Assembly: GCA_023159155.1 (NCBI GenBank)
Contig: JAJNNX010000006.1
Span: 744,001 to 808,000 of the forward strand
Length of the DNA stretch: 64,000 nucleotides
DNA from: Ustulina deusta
Taxonomy: Eukaryota > Ascomycota > Sordariomycetes > Xylariales > Xylariaceae
Direction of reading: 5' to 3'
How positions within the stretch are numbered: position 1 is the stretch's first letter; each line of letters opens with the position of its first letter. Under the pieces are notes generated by a model. That model did no database searches and had not been told where the DNA came from. It saw only the letters and a program-made list of their open reading frames with translations. The position numbers and the translations under genes were made by a program. Below, one piece after another: positions 25,875 through 36,486 of the stretch.

Positions 25875-27366
25875 ATGCTCGAGATGGGAGAACAAGACAA
25901 AGCTATACATTCATTGAAAGATGATTCCCCGAGCGTGTCCAGTCATGCCCAAGACACATGCTTTTCTGAAAAACAGGATGCCGACTTCAACCTAAACCCA
26001 AGCCCTCAGATGTTTGCCGTCCAGAATGACGGTCCCCTGCCGGAGAACGAAAATGGTGACGAGGAATCCGGCCGGGCGGTGACCCTTTTGGGCGACGAAA
26101 CCTACCCTGAAGGAGGGTTAGAAGCATGGCTCGTAGTGTTTGGCTCATGGTGTGGTCTGGTTGCTGCTTTGGGGCTTCTGAATACCATCGGAACTTTCCA
26201 GACGTATGTATCGATGCATCAACTGTCAGGGTACAGCGAAGGCACGGTGGGCTGGATCTTTAGCTTATATACGGCCTTGACCTTCTTTTGTGGCATCTAC
26301 ATCGGGCCACTTTTTGACAAGTACGGTCCTCGATGGCTCATCGGCCCAGGCAGCATCGCCGTCGTAGCTAGCGTGATGATTACTAGTGTGTGTACAGGTA
26401 AGCAGCCTTCACACTTTCAGAAAGTCACCCGAGTCACTCGTTAATATGTTTCTAATAGAGTATTGGCACTTCCTCCTTGCCTTCGGACTTCTGAACGGGA
26501 TAGGAACATCACTGCTATTCACCCCCAGCATCGCCGCCATAGGCCATTTCTTCCGCGCCCGCCGTGGGTTTGCTTCCGGCATAGCCAGCACCGGAGGTGG
26601 CATCGGTGGTGTTATTTTCCCATTAATGCTACAAGCTTTGTTTGTTCGTGTGGGTTGGGGTTGGTCGCTCCGGATCCTTGGTTTCCTCTGTTTGGGGTTG
26701 CTCATCATTTCCAATATCTTTTTGAAGAAACGACTTCCTGCACCCAAGACCATCAGCGCCCATCCAGATTTCCGTATCCTCAAGGACAAGGCCTTTCTAC
26801 TTCTGACTATTGGTGTCTGGTTCCTCGAGTTTTCGCTCTTCCTACCGCTGACGTACATCTCGAGCTATGCCCTTGCCAATGGCTTCAATGAGACCTTTGC
26901 CTTTCAGTTATTGCCAATCTTGAACGGAGCCTCTGTAATTGGCCGGGCCATTCCGGGATGGTATAGTGATAAGATTGGTCCCTTCAACTCGAACATGATT
27001 TCTATTGGTATCACGATCTTTGCGTGCTACGCCGTGTGGCTGCCGTTTGGCAAGACGACACCCGGTCTCGTGATCTTCGCCGTCCTTTTCGGGTATTCCA
27101 CCGGTAACAACATCTCAATCACGCCCGTCTGCGTAAGCCAGTTATGCCACACTCAAAACTACGGCAGGTACTACGCCACCTGCTATACCATCGTTTCTGT
27201 TGCTTGTCTTATTGGAATTCCCATTGCTGGCAGCATTGTCGCAGCCACCAACGGTGAATACTGGTCCTTGATCGTTTTCACAGGGCTTACTCAAATCGTG
27301 TCTCTTATCACCATATACGCAGCCAAGGTTGTGAGTGTTGGCTGGAACCCGTGGACCATATTCTAG
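25875..27366 (+). CDS. MFS transporter, monocarboxylate-permease-like (MCT/Mch family)
   Basis: Exons are 25875-26397 and 26459-27366, with a 61-base intron (GTAAGC...AATAG, phase 1), giving 476 residues. A hydrophilic N-terminal tail of about 80 residues leads into the family-typical PEGGLEAWLVVFGSW at the start of the first membrane span. There are about 12 hydrophobic segments. The signature DKYGPRWLI lies between spans 2 and 3, FFRARRGFASGIAS between 4 and 5, and GWYSDKIGPFN in the second half. The protein is complete. Fungal members of this group move monocarboxylates, riboflavin or secondary metabolites across membranes; the substrate cannot be told from sequence. The ATG at 25875 has no in-frame competitor upstream. 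Confidence 0.88.
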
Positions 27367-28917
27367 TGTTGTTGAAGTTGTCTCACAAACCCGATCCGAT
27401 CCGATACTAACTGCAGATTGCCGCGCTTCATGTCCGACAATACTACCTATGTTTCTATACGATGGCACAGCGTTCACAAAGATTTACGGGATCTTGAGCC
27501 GGATATAAAATCTAATAATAATCCCGGGGGCTCAAAAGAGGGGCTCGGGATATGGAAACGGCTTTATAGATTGGATTATATCTATCAGGCTCTTGGGATC
27601 AACAATGATTTGACGTATAATACACTAATGTGCATGACTAAGGAATTAATTAAGTGTTGTCGAAATGGTGTGGGCAGGGGGCACGTGTAGGACATGGATT
27701 AGCTGCTGTAGTAGTGTACACTACTGGTACCTACCGACTTTAGGTAGCCCGGCTCTGCGATGAAACTTAAGCCTCCGACAAGAATAGATCAGGCGTGCTG
27801 TGCTGACCTCAGCTATATCCCCTCAATTGTGGCGATTACTGTACACGTACAGTACCGTATGGTACTCTAGCTCCTATCTAATTGCTTCCTTCAACCATTT
27901 CACATATTTCACACTGGTTGCACCCTGAGCTACAGGCGAATCTCTCACGAAATATCTTTATTATGGCACTGATCTATAGACTCATCATTCATTGACTGCG
28001 TTCTCTAGCCGGTAGAATAGCGTAAATGCTCCAGCAACACCGCAGTACATTATACATATTACAGAGGTACCCTGCCTGCCGGCCTGGGTAGAGTCGGTAC
28101 AAGATGCCCGTTCACCCGATACCCGACTATCGGCCGCACTCCGCTCCGCTAACATTAGGTACAGTAGTGTACACGACAATACTTAGTAGATACCTAGAAG
28201 GGCTGGCAGACACTGGAATATGACCGAACCTGGCAGTTTAAGCATCAGCAGTGCCTAACAACAACAGCCGACGGGTAACCAACCGATCCATCGCAAACTA
28301 CCTAGGTACCTATTGTCCAATTGTGCGGAACGAGGGGAAAAGATTCTCTGCATATCATCATCTCACCATCCACGAGGCTTCACTCTATATTGCTTCCGTA
28401 TTATTGCACATGAGCGACTTTTTGTTGTCACTGTCCAACCCAACCCGGGGTTAATCTGTTCCTATCCAAACCCAGATACAGTAAGTTGCAACGTTTATTA
28501 GCCTAGTGCAATGCTTGCGAGGAGGACTAGGTGCCATGATCCTGCTGCATTCGCCGAGTTACTGGACCTACACTAGGTATGTCCAGTGGCCTCCAAAATG
28601 CAAATATCACCGAAACTGGAAGTCCGGGGGGCCGAGGTCAATTGCCTCGAGTTGCCGGAAGCCCTATGAGTCTCAAGCCGACAGCCTACCTTCGCGTCAC
28701 CCTCAATCTCACCCTCAGAAGCCGGCATTTCCCGCCCCAACAAGGCACAATAAGCTTGGGGGTCGTTGTCGCCGTGGCTTGTCCATGAAGCTTTATTACC
28801 GCATCCTGCCCCCTTTCCATTCTCACGTCATGTTGTCTCTTTTTCCTTGTCGTAGAGTATACTACCATAGCCCATATCCTGCTCGGGGGCCGATAGCACG
28901 ACCTCACTAGTAATAAC
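27367..28917. other. Intergenic
   Basis: This 1.5 kb spacer precedes the phosphopantothenate-cysteine ligase gene. It includes an exact TACCTAGGTA palindrome at 28299-28308 and several short CTAC/GTAG repeats. No gene is supported. Confidence 0.45.
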
Positions 28918-30306
28918 ATGGCCTCACAGTTAGAATCAACGGGGCTAGGACAAGCCTCTGCGGCTCTCAGTCTCTCTTTCAATATCGCCAAAAATCGCCC
29001 TGCTTCGCCATCGCCTTCTATCTCCTCTTCAGCATCATCGCAAGACAGTATGGCCAGCGACTCAACGCGAACATCCGCCTCTTCCTACCAAGTTGAGAAT
29101 GCCTACTTCAGCTCTAACCCGCCTCCCAAGGCGTTGCCCCAGCATGTTGCCGCCGCGAGGGAGTTCATCAGTCACCATGCTGCTGCAAACCGGCGCGTAG
29201 TCCTGGTAACATCAGGAGGCACAACCGTCCCGTTGGAGAAGCAGACGGTGCGTTTCATCGACAACTTCAGCGCCGGAACACGTGGTGCTACATCGGCCGA
29301 ATATTTCCTAGAGTCTGGATATGCCGTCATATTCCTGCACCGCCAGTTCAGTCTACTGCCGTACAGTCGGCACTATAGTCACTCGACAGATTGTTTTCTA
29401 GATTTCTTGCATGAAGCAGAAGATGGCAGCGTCATAGCCAATCCGGCTCATCAACAGAAGATGTTGCGTGTTCTACGCAAGTATAACGCCGCTAAGCGTC
29501 AGAATCTGCTGCTTATGCTACCCTTCGTTACCATCACAGATTATCTGCATGAGCTACGGGAAGTAGCGCAATTGATGCGCCCTCTAGGACCGAATGGGCT
29601 ACTGTACCTCGCAGCCGCCGTGAGCGACTTCTTCGTCCCGCCGGAGCGTATGTCTGAGCACAAGATCCAGAGCACAAACGCAACAGACAGCCTTCAGTCC
29701 AAAAGACATCGGCAAGGGCCAACGACAATCACAACAGAGAAGCGAGAGCACGAGAAGGAAAACGAAGAGGATGAAGCATTCGATAACTTTGACTCATCAC
29801 CAGCGGTGCCACGTAGCAAGCGGTTGATAGTAGACTTGGACCCAGTCCCCAAGTTTTTAAAGAACCTCGTTGATGGTTGGGCGCCTGAAGGGATGATTGT
29901 GTCTTTCAAGCTCGAGACAGACCCTGCCATTCTCGTCCACAAGGCCAAGTACTCGTTGAATCGATACCAGCACCACCTCGTCATTGGCAACCTACTCACG
30001 ACCCGGAAGTGGGAAGTCGTATTCGTCAGTCCCGGCCGCGAAGACCAGTGGATCCGCGTCCCCATTGCTCGTCGCAAGAAGACGCTCAGCGGCAGCGGGG
30101 TCGAGGATTTAATCGGCGTCGCAGAACGAGAAGGAAATGGCAAAACCTCGGAAGAGAATATTAGCAATGAGCCTATGGATCCGGCTAACCTACCTGAGGG
30201 TGAACCTGAGATGGAGATCGAGAGTCTCATTATTCCTGCAGTACAGGCGCTACATGATAAACATGTCGAGTCGGTTGCGGCGAAGAATCTTAAAAGTGGT
30301 AAGTAA
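28918..30306 (+). CDS. cab2: Phosphopantothenate-cysteine ligase (CoA biosynthesis)
   Basis: This enzyme joins cysteine to 4'-phosphopantothenate, the second step from pantothenate to coenzyme A, in the cytosol. It is a single exon of 462 residues. After a Ser-rich N-terminal extension (about 1-60), the nucleotide-binding segment LVTSGGTTVPLE and the hallmark RFIDNFSAGTRG follow (about 95-123). The block LYLAAAVSDFFVPPERM (about 228) and the late motif NRYQHHLVIGNLL (about 345) are also typical of eukaryotic PPCS/Cab2. An acidic, low-complexity insertion (about 255-300) and an acidic tail are likely flexible. All expected blocks are present and in order. The ATG at 28918 gives the normal fungal start, with no upstream in-frame start. 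Confidence 0.92.
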   Translation: MASQLESTGLGQASAALSLSFNIAKNRPASPSPSISSSASSQDSMASDSTRTSASSYQVENAYFSSNPPPKALPQHVAAAREFISHHAAANRRVVLVTSGGTTVPLEKQTVRFIDNFSAGTRGATSAEYFLESGYAVIFLHRQFSLLPYSRHYSHSTDCFLDFLHEAEDGSVIANPAHQQKMLRVLRKYNAAKRQNLLLMLPFVTITDYLHELREVAQLMRPLGPNGLLYLAAAVSDFFVPPERMSEHKIQSTNATDSLQSKRHRQGPTTITTEKREHEKENEEDEAFDNFDSSPAVPRSKRLIVDLDPVPKFLKNLVDGWAPEGMIVSFKLETDPAILVHKAKYSLNRYQHHLVIGNLLTTRKWEVVFVSPGREDQWIRVPIARRKKTLSGSGVEDLIGVAEREGNGKTSEENISNEPMDPANLPEGEPEMEIESLIIPAVQALHDKHVESVAAKNLKSGK

Positions 30307-30885
30307 TCGACAATAAAGGAACATCAGGAGAGGTAAACACATCTTGAGAGAACGTGATGAGATATGATTGGGCGCGGTCTTTTGAATTTTCTTTTTTCTT
30401 TTTTCGGGATACCATAAACCAAATATGCTCTTGGTCATAACGTATTCGCATCACTGAATAGTGAGAATATAACAAAGCAGCGGTTCGAACCCCTCACGAT
30501 CCAGATCCAAAATGTCAGAATGATATTGTTTGTATAATATATAATAAGGATTTCCTAGATCCGCGTAGGTACCGCGCTAGGGACTTGGACACTCGGTACG
30601 AAAGCGTGTGCTGACTTATCGTGGCGGTACGGAGGTCTCGCCCCTTTTCGTAGCCGCCGGGCCTCCGTTTTGCCATCGGCGTGTTGACTCTACTAAGGCA
30701 CCGTATTAAAAAAAAAAACTTTGTTTCAGCCCAAAGTCTTGTATATATCATGACCATCCCCTTTTCATATTTACTAGACAAAGCCCAAACTATACAATCA
30801 GCCATTTCGAACTCAGTAGTCGGACAGTGAATTCGACTACTCATTTCATCCACAAGACATTCGTGCCCCCTCGGTTGCAATCAAA
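30307..30885. other. Intergenic
   Basis: This spacer holds the 3' end of the coenzyme A gene and the promoter of the EthD-domain gene, with a CT-rich run near 30390. A lone B-box-like sequence at 30482-30492 has no partner stem and no A box. No gene seen. Confidence 0.45.
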
Positions 30886-31305
30886 ATGCCCTCGGTGCTC
30901 ATTTTTGCCTACCGCGAGCTTGGCACTACGCCAGAGCAGTTCAAGGCGCACTACGAAGGAAGCCATGTACCCTTGGTGCGAGAACTTGCTGGCGCGTCTT
31001 TTCCACTCTCACACACTAGACGCTATCTTCATCGGACCCAGAATCAAGCTGATAGCAACACGGCCCGCAATCCCAGCACTCCAGCAACAGTCCTCATCGG
31101 CACCCAAGATGATTTCGACTACGATGCTATCGCCGAGCTCACCTTCGAAGATGCCGCCGCATTTCAGACCTTTTTTAGTCTGATGCAACAGCCAGAGAAC
31201 GCGGCGAAGATCGCTGCTGACGAGGATAAGTTCCTTGATCGCACTCGAATGCCTGTTGTTGTTTTGGGAGATATCACGGAGACGAGGAAACATGATGGCA
31301 AATAG
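30886..31305 (+). CDS. EthD-domain protein (dimeric alpha/beta barrel)
   Basis: A single-exon gene of 139 residues. The start, MPSVLIFAYRELGTTPEQFKAHYEGSHVPLV, resembles the first strand and helix of EthD-type ferredoxin-like folds, including the GSHVPL histidine motif. It ends with LDRTRMPVVVLGD, the last strand of that fold. EthD proteins form dimers and are often found in fungal secondary-metabolite clusters as cyclases, decarboxylases or helpers; the reaction here is unknown. It is the first gene of the accessory block that runs to 42.7 kb. There are no frame defects, and the length is normal for the family. Confidence 0.82.
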   Translation: MPSVLIFAYRELGTTPEQFKAHYEGSHVPLVRELAGASFPLSHTRRYLHRTQNQADSNTARNPSTPATVLIGTQDDFDYDAIAELTFEDAAAFQTFFSLMQQPENAAKIAADEDKFLDRTRMPVVVLGDITETRKHDGK

Positions 31306-31560
31306 GGATTGGGTGGATTAAAACTCAGTTGGATGAAACTAGATTATTACCTTAAGAATCTATGAGTAAATGGAATCATGATACGATTTAGCAAGTTCAA
31401 CTCTACTGCACTCGCCGCAAGTTACTTATTTTAATTATAAGGAAAATTATGTTTATATTGAAGAAGTGAGGTTGAGATGCCAAGAATTTAAGGGGCGAAT
31501 TCAGTATTTATCATGATCAAAACTTGGTCCTCCACTTCTCCCCATATTCTTACCCCTGTC

Positions 31561-33090
31561 TGCTCAGAAGTCAGCTGGAAACTTGGCTCTGAACTCCACC
31601 CTGCGCTTAGAAAAAGGTAATGGAACAGGTAGAAAGGCTAAAGCGATCAAAGCTAGCACGCCATTTCCCCAGCCGAGGTTTAAGGCGTTGTATAAAGGCG
31701 GTCCCGCCAGAGGCAAGAACGCCCCAAATAGACTACACGAAACAGTGTTTGCTGCCAAGGCAGAAGGACTCGGCCCCAAGGGCGTCCACGAGATACAGCT
31801 AGCCCAGAAACAAGAGCAGGAATGGGCCAAGGCCAATTACTAAGGTCCTGAGGATCCCAGCAATCCAGTAGTCATGGCGTTGCGCACTCCAGCCGTACCA
31901 GAAGGAGTGGATAGGGACGACGGGGCACGACCAGATCATCAAGATAAGGCGGCGTTCAGGCCGAGCAACGGTCCTTCCACCTGGCTGGTGGAGGAGCTTG
32001 TCGCTGAGTACGGCAAACAGACCGATGCTGATGATCATGCCTACTCCAAGTCCGAGGTATGAAAGTCCTGAGATGCTGGGGCTAAATCCGTACTACTCTT
32101 CAAGTACAGCAGGAAAAGAGGGTAAGGGGACATAGACGAGGCCAAACATTAAAGCAGCATAGACAGAGAATAGGGGAACGATGGGGGATAAGAGTATCTT
32201 GATGGGCCGTATTATAGCGCGTGCTAGACGCTGGCCGGAGGTAAGATCTTTGTTATCGGGCCGAGCCCGGAGGGTGATGTTGCCGGTCGACTTGTGCATC
32301 TCGGCGGCCCTGCGCTCAAGGAGGACGGGCTCAGATGTCTCCCGTATTAGAGGCACGGCAAGGAAAAAGACAACAACTCGTGCCTGGAAACTGTCCGTAT
32401 TAGAAACCTGCTCAGCTGCTGGTATAATTACGAGATCGGGGGTTTACCACGACGAAAATCAACAGGAACGTCCAGCGCCAGCCAAGATCCTGGGCGACGA
32501 ATCCGCCGATCATGTCAGAGGTGGGTGTCCAGAGTGAATAGGGAGTCTCATCGGTAGCCAGGAAGTAGGTAGGTCATAGTTAGGGCTCAGTAGAGTGGAC
32601 AATTGATTCGTGAACCTCCCAAATATCTAAGGGGTCGACACCAATATATATACAAAATACCGATATATCCACCCCCATATGGTAGGTGTGACATATGTCT
32701 CTGACAGATTACCGGACCGATGCCAAACGTCGCGATCGCTTTCCCGCACTCTCAAACCTCGTAGTGATCGGCGACGGTATCTCCTTCAACCACCATCGGA
32801 GCGGAAGCAACTCAGCCGCAGATGAAACGAAACACCAGGGAGATGGCAGTATTGGTCCTAAAGTGCACAACCGATGTCGAAGCCTAGGTATATCGTGCTG
32901 CAGATGTGGTAGGTGATTAAACTGCCGTGGATCTCTGGCATGGAAGCAAGGGAAGAAGGGCTGAAGACATATCCCAGAATGTAAATAGGAGACGGTCGAG
33001 TTGGCGCCAAAGGAGCTGGTGATGCCAAACTCGGCGAGGAGGTGCTGGGCCCCGGGAGCGAATATGAGTGCCGCGAGGCTCCTACTTATT
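31561..33090 (-). pseudogene. Decayed DHA1-type MFS transporter
   Basis: Read leftwards from about 33085, pieces of a 12-span MFS carrier follow one another in the right order but in changing frames. In order these are: FAPGAQHLLAEFGITSSF; a frameshift near 32985, then YILGYVFSP; a span 3-4 region with VASAPMVVEGDTVADHYEV interrupted by stops; GGFVAQDLGWRWTFLL (about 32520-32455); the central loop and spans 7-8 (32356-32093); spans 9-10 (32038-31799); and FGAFLPLAGPPLYNALNLGWGNG before the natural C-terminus near 31564. At least two segments end in premature stops (32093, 31799) inside otherwise conserved sequence. About 150 bases near 32530-32700 match nothing. The first span may be missing. 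Introns alone cannot explain the pattern. The intact relatives are multidrug-type exporters. Confidence 0.8.
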
Positions 33091-33896
33091 TTTGTCAGAT
33101 GTTATGTCACCATCCAAATTGACAGATTCTGTTAATGAGCCGCTAATTACTTGCGTTGATAGTGTGAAAAAGGTTGATGAGTGTAACATGTATTATTTTG
33201 ATTCCCTTCTTCCAGTTCCGAGGGTTCGCCGAGTCTTCGGGGGCCCTCCCAGCCAAAAAAAAAACATTATCCATTTTGCAAACAAGGCATTATCTACTTG
33301 TCCAAGCTACTGCCACATGGCGCTCTACGACTTGGGTTGCCGAGAGATTTATAGTAATGGGGGCCATTGTTTCTAGGGATATGGACCAGTCCGTCTCTGC
33401 TTATCAGGGAAACGAATATATGCTTTCTTTGTCCTTTAAGCGATTGAATTTGCTGAAAATATAGGCCTTATAGGATCTTACAAAGCAATATTACTAGCAA
33501 TAAGAAAAGCTTCAAGGGTTATCAACCACTATTAATAACAAAGAACTTTGCAAGATAGGATATTACCAAGTGATATTACTTATATTGGCTTCCGATAATC
33601 TAAAAGAAGCAAGTTCTAGCTACGTGATGATGCCCTGCCGCTGCTAACCTCCTCTCTGATTCTCGCTCCGTTTGAGCGACTCTTCACATCTCGAGTAGCG
33701 ATAACACTCGCTTCGTCGCGAAGTAGCCTACTTAATTCGGCAACGGTTCGGTGTTGGTAAATAGCCTCTCCTTCTTAGAGCTGAATTTTTTCGTAAGAAG
33801 GTATCCGGCGGCTATTATTCTGTATAAATTCTTGCTATATTATACGCACTTTACTGTTGTTTATATATGCTAAGATTTGCTGTTCCAAAGGTTTAA
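33091..33896. other. AT-rich spacer between two gene remnants
   Basis: The part from about 33470 to 33900 is rich in A and T with many TTA/TAT words and repeated GATATTAC-like words. It lies between the dead transporter and the truncated hydrolase, which suggests a degraded mobile element or a deletion scar. No terminal repeats are visible. Confidence 0.4.
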
Positions 33897-34376
33897 GTAA
33901 TGCTTTTACGGAAACTCCAACTTGACCGTGAACTCGCCGGCCCACTACCGCAGGCGGACTTTTCGAAAGGATTCGATACCTTTGCACCACTGGGCCCTGC
34001 ACTGGTGTCTAGCACTCTACTTGGTAACGCGGAGTCCCTGAAGTTAGAGACAACCGTGAACGGCGAGCTGAGACAACAGGCTCGGCTGGACGACGTTGTG
34101 TTTGGTGTCGAGCATCTCGTTGAATATCTGTCTACGGGAACGACACTGCAAAAGGGCAGCGTTATCATGACGGGGAGCCCTGGAGGTAAGAGTACCTCCT
34201 GATACTATCGTTTTACATGATTCCAAAGTACCGCATGCTCAGTACTTACCTTGTCCTATTATGCAGGGGTCGGTTCCAGGATGCAACCACCAAGGTGGCT
34301 CACACCTGGTACTCACATGGAAGTTTTCATCTCCGGAATTGGAACACTGAAGAACACCGTGTCCTTCGAGGACTGA
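33897..34376 (+). pseudogene. Truncated fumarylacetoacetate-hydrolase-family gene (3' part only)
   Basis: The reading frame at 33897-34185 plus 34267-34376 (81-base intron, GTAAGA...TGCAG, phase 1) encodes the C-terminal half of an FAH-family enzyme. It begins inside a conserved block (RKLQ, where family members usually have GNDVS before it). It continues with FSKGFDTFAPLGP, a metal-site/loop region, LQKGSVIMTGSPGG and, after the intron, MQPPRWLTPGTHMEVFISGIG, ending in a natural stop. The N-terminal half, with the ligands that normally sit in E-x-E...D, is absent; AT-rich DNA takes its place. The remaining part has no frame defect, so the truncation may be fairly recent. An active product is unlikely. 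Confidence 0.75.
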
Positions 34377-35069
34377 GCGTCAAAATGCGAGCCATTACGA
34401 CATGTTGAGATACTGACATTGGGACATCGCTTCGTTTTTTTTTGGTTTTTTTTTCCCCGGGATTTCCGACACAGGACAAACTCTGTATATATAAATTAAT
34501 ATATTAATAGCAAAACAGAGATCTAATAGCTACGAGATGGACCGCACTACTATAACCCGCATGATGAGTTAGCATAGACTCTCGTGCCAAGTTAATTACC
34601 ACTCCTTTTTTCCATTAGATAAGGGTCTCAGCGTATATGGATTTTGTTATAAAAAATGCTTGTTTTAAGTTCGGCGTTAGCTCAACTTGTAGAACTATTA
34701 CGCCTAGCTTAGAGCTTGTCTATAACATATGCCAAAACTAGGAGGACTGAACAGCTGGCTGTTCAAGACCAAGACATTCTGTATTGAAGACCGAGACCCG
34801 ACCTTCGTCCCGTAGCATATATCACGTAGACCTTGCGTACAACAGTATCACAACTCCGTGTTTTGAATACTAAGGCGCAAGCTTGGCACAGGATACAACG
34901 GATAGGCATGTGACAATAATATTATTTCTAGGGGAGGGGGGGGGAGGGGTTAATAATTGCCTCCCACAATAATTTGAAAGGTAGACGTAGCCTTTGCCCT
35001 CCTTGCACAATCAAGTCGACATCCCACTAGATAGTACCCAACCAGAATATGCACACCCAAACATACCCC
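34377..35069. other. AT-rich intergenic DNA
   Basis: This stretch contains poly-T runs (34435-34455), an AT-rich patch to about 34720 and a G-rich run near 34931-34950. I find no gene. Composition is like the patch on the other side of the truncated hydrolase, so both may derive from one insertion. Confidence 0.4.
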
Positions 35070-35831
35070 TCACCCACTCCTACCGTAACGTTTAATCCGC
35101 AGCATTTTATGAGCATGCAGGTACCCGTGCACCCGCGAGTCGATATTAACGTAGACATCGAAGAGGTCGTTGATGGACCGAATGACGCGCACATCGCTCC
35201 TCAAGGCCGACAACACAGTCGGTTGCGGCCGCGATACCAAGCCCGTGGAAACATACACTTCGAACGTCAGGAGGGCCTCGACGCCGAGCTGCCGGAGCAC
35301 GGAAACCCACCACCCCTCATATCGCGGCGCCGGGAGCTTGGCCAGCTCGCGCAGCAGCTCCGCCACGTTCACCCTGTCGCGGCGCAGCTCGAACGCCTTC
35401 GCGAACTCGTACCAGATGTTCTCCCAGTCCCAGGGCCGGCGCGCGGTCGCAGACGTGGGGGCTGCCAGTTCGCCGTCGGGGTCTAAGTCTTCTTCGTCGT
35501 GTGTTTCCGGTGTGTTGGGACTATTATTGTCTTCTCGAAGCCTCAGTTCGATCAGAGAGACAAACATGGCCTTGATGAAACCATGCTCGATCAGCGAGTC
35601 TGGCCCGCAGTGGATGGCGTTGATGGCCATCTCCACGCCGCTTTCTGTCTCGAGTTGGCAGCGCAGACATGCGGATCCGAGACCTAGGTCTTTGGGTATT
35701 TGGGTCTCGTGGCTGTATGATGTTGCCTGGTGTCCGCGGCCCCGGAAGAAGGAGACGAGTTTGGGGAGAATGTCGTCTGTGCCCTGGCAGCCGCAATTAT
35801 GTCTCGCCGTCGTCGTGTGTAAAGGGGGCAT
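35070..35831 (-). CDS. Hypothetical protein, orphan
   Basis: The single-exon frame encodes 253 residues from ATG at 35831 (MPPLHTTTARHN). The frame opens slightly earlier with a TTG, which I do not use. The N-terminal third has several Cys residues (NCGC, ACLRC). The middle has an acidic stretch (HDEEDLDPDGE) followed by a helical, Trp- and Arg-rich part (WDWENIWYEFAKAFELRRDRVN). There is no signal peptide and no membrane span. I do not recognise a family. The opposite strand is also open over 229 codons, so the coding strand rests on the more natural composition of the minus frame. It lies beside an AT-rich patch in the accessory block. Confidence 0.5.
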   Translation of the reverse strand: MPPLHTTTARHNCGCQGTDDILPKLVSFFRGRGHQATSYSHETQIPKDLGLGSACLRCQLETESGVEMAINAIHCGPDSLIEHGFIKAMFVSLIELRLREDNNSPNTPETHDEEDLDPDGELAAPTSATARRPWDWENIWYEFAKAFELRRDRVNVAELLRELAKLPAPRYEGWWVSVLRQLGVEALLTFEVYVSTGLVSRPQPTVLSALRSDVRVIRSINDLFDVYVNIDSRVHGYLHAHKMLRIKRYGRSG

Positions 35832-36486
35832 TGTCAATTCGATGGTAGTTTGTCCTTAGGCTGGGTATAATTAGGAATGCAAGGTACGCGTAACATCTAA
35901 ATTTAAGTAGAATCCAGCCTGAACTGTAGGATTGTTGTTCAATGCCTTCACTTTTGAATGCATTATGTAGGTTTGCTTCTGAATGAAGAAATTGTTCCAT
36001 TGTTGCTGGGAGGTATTTTCATAGTAAAGACTCAAAGACAACTGAGAGTTTTATTATTGTGCCTTTTTATTGAATGGTATTTCTCCCGTTCTATCCTTTG
36101 CTGTCTAGCTGTAAGAGATCTCTCATTGTGAACAGAGTATCTGCATCTCGGTCATAATACCACTGAAAGAATGTAGGTGGATCGCACCTAGTAAATACAT
36201 TGATGGGGGCTCGAGACATTATGGCTCTTGGCTGTAACAGTCGACAATGAATTTATAGAGACATCTTGAATTTTGTGAGATGAGAGCTATTTGCTGACAA
36301 AGTACTCGGGATCACCAACCGTGACGTATGATATCGCCTTTTGTGCGGAGGCACCCTTTGCGGGGTAGCCAATAACTTCATGAGGAACCTCGGTTCCTGA
36401 GCATTTACTTTTATCTCCTGAATTAGTTATTATTCAAGATCGCAATACACCATTCACTACACACCCCCTTGAGCAAGTGGCCTACT
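35832..36486. other. Divergent promoter region
   Basis: This spacer separates the orphan gene (leftwards) from the epoxide-hydrolase-like gene (rightwards) and should hold both promoters. No further open frame or RNA gene is visible. Confidence 0.45.

Noticed and set aside
30475..30500. Perfect B-box-like GGTTCGAACCC
   Set aside because: The flanks do not form a T stem and no A box or anticodon arm lies upstream on either side.
35170..35859. 229-codon plus frame over the orphan gene
   Set aside because: Ser-rich composition without structure looks like a shadow, though certainty is limited because the minus gene is itself an orphan.
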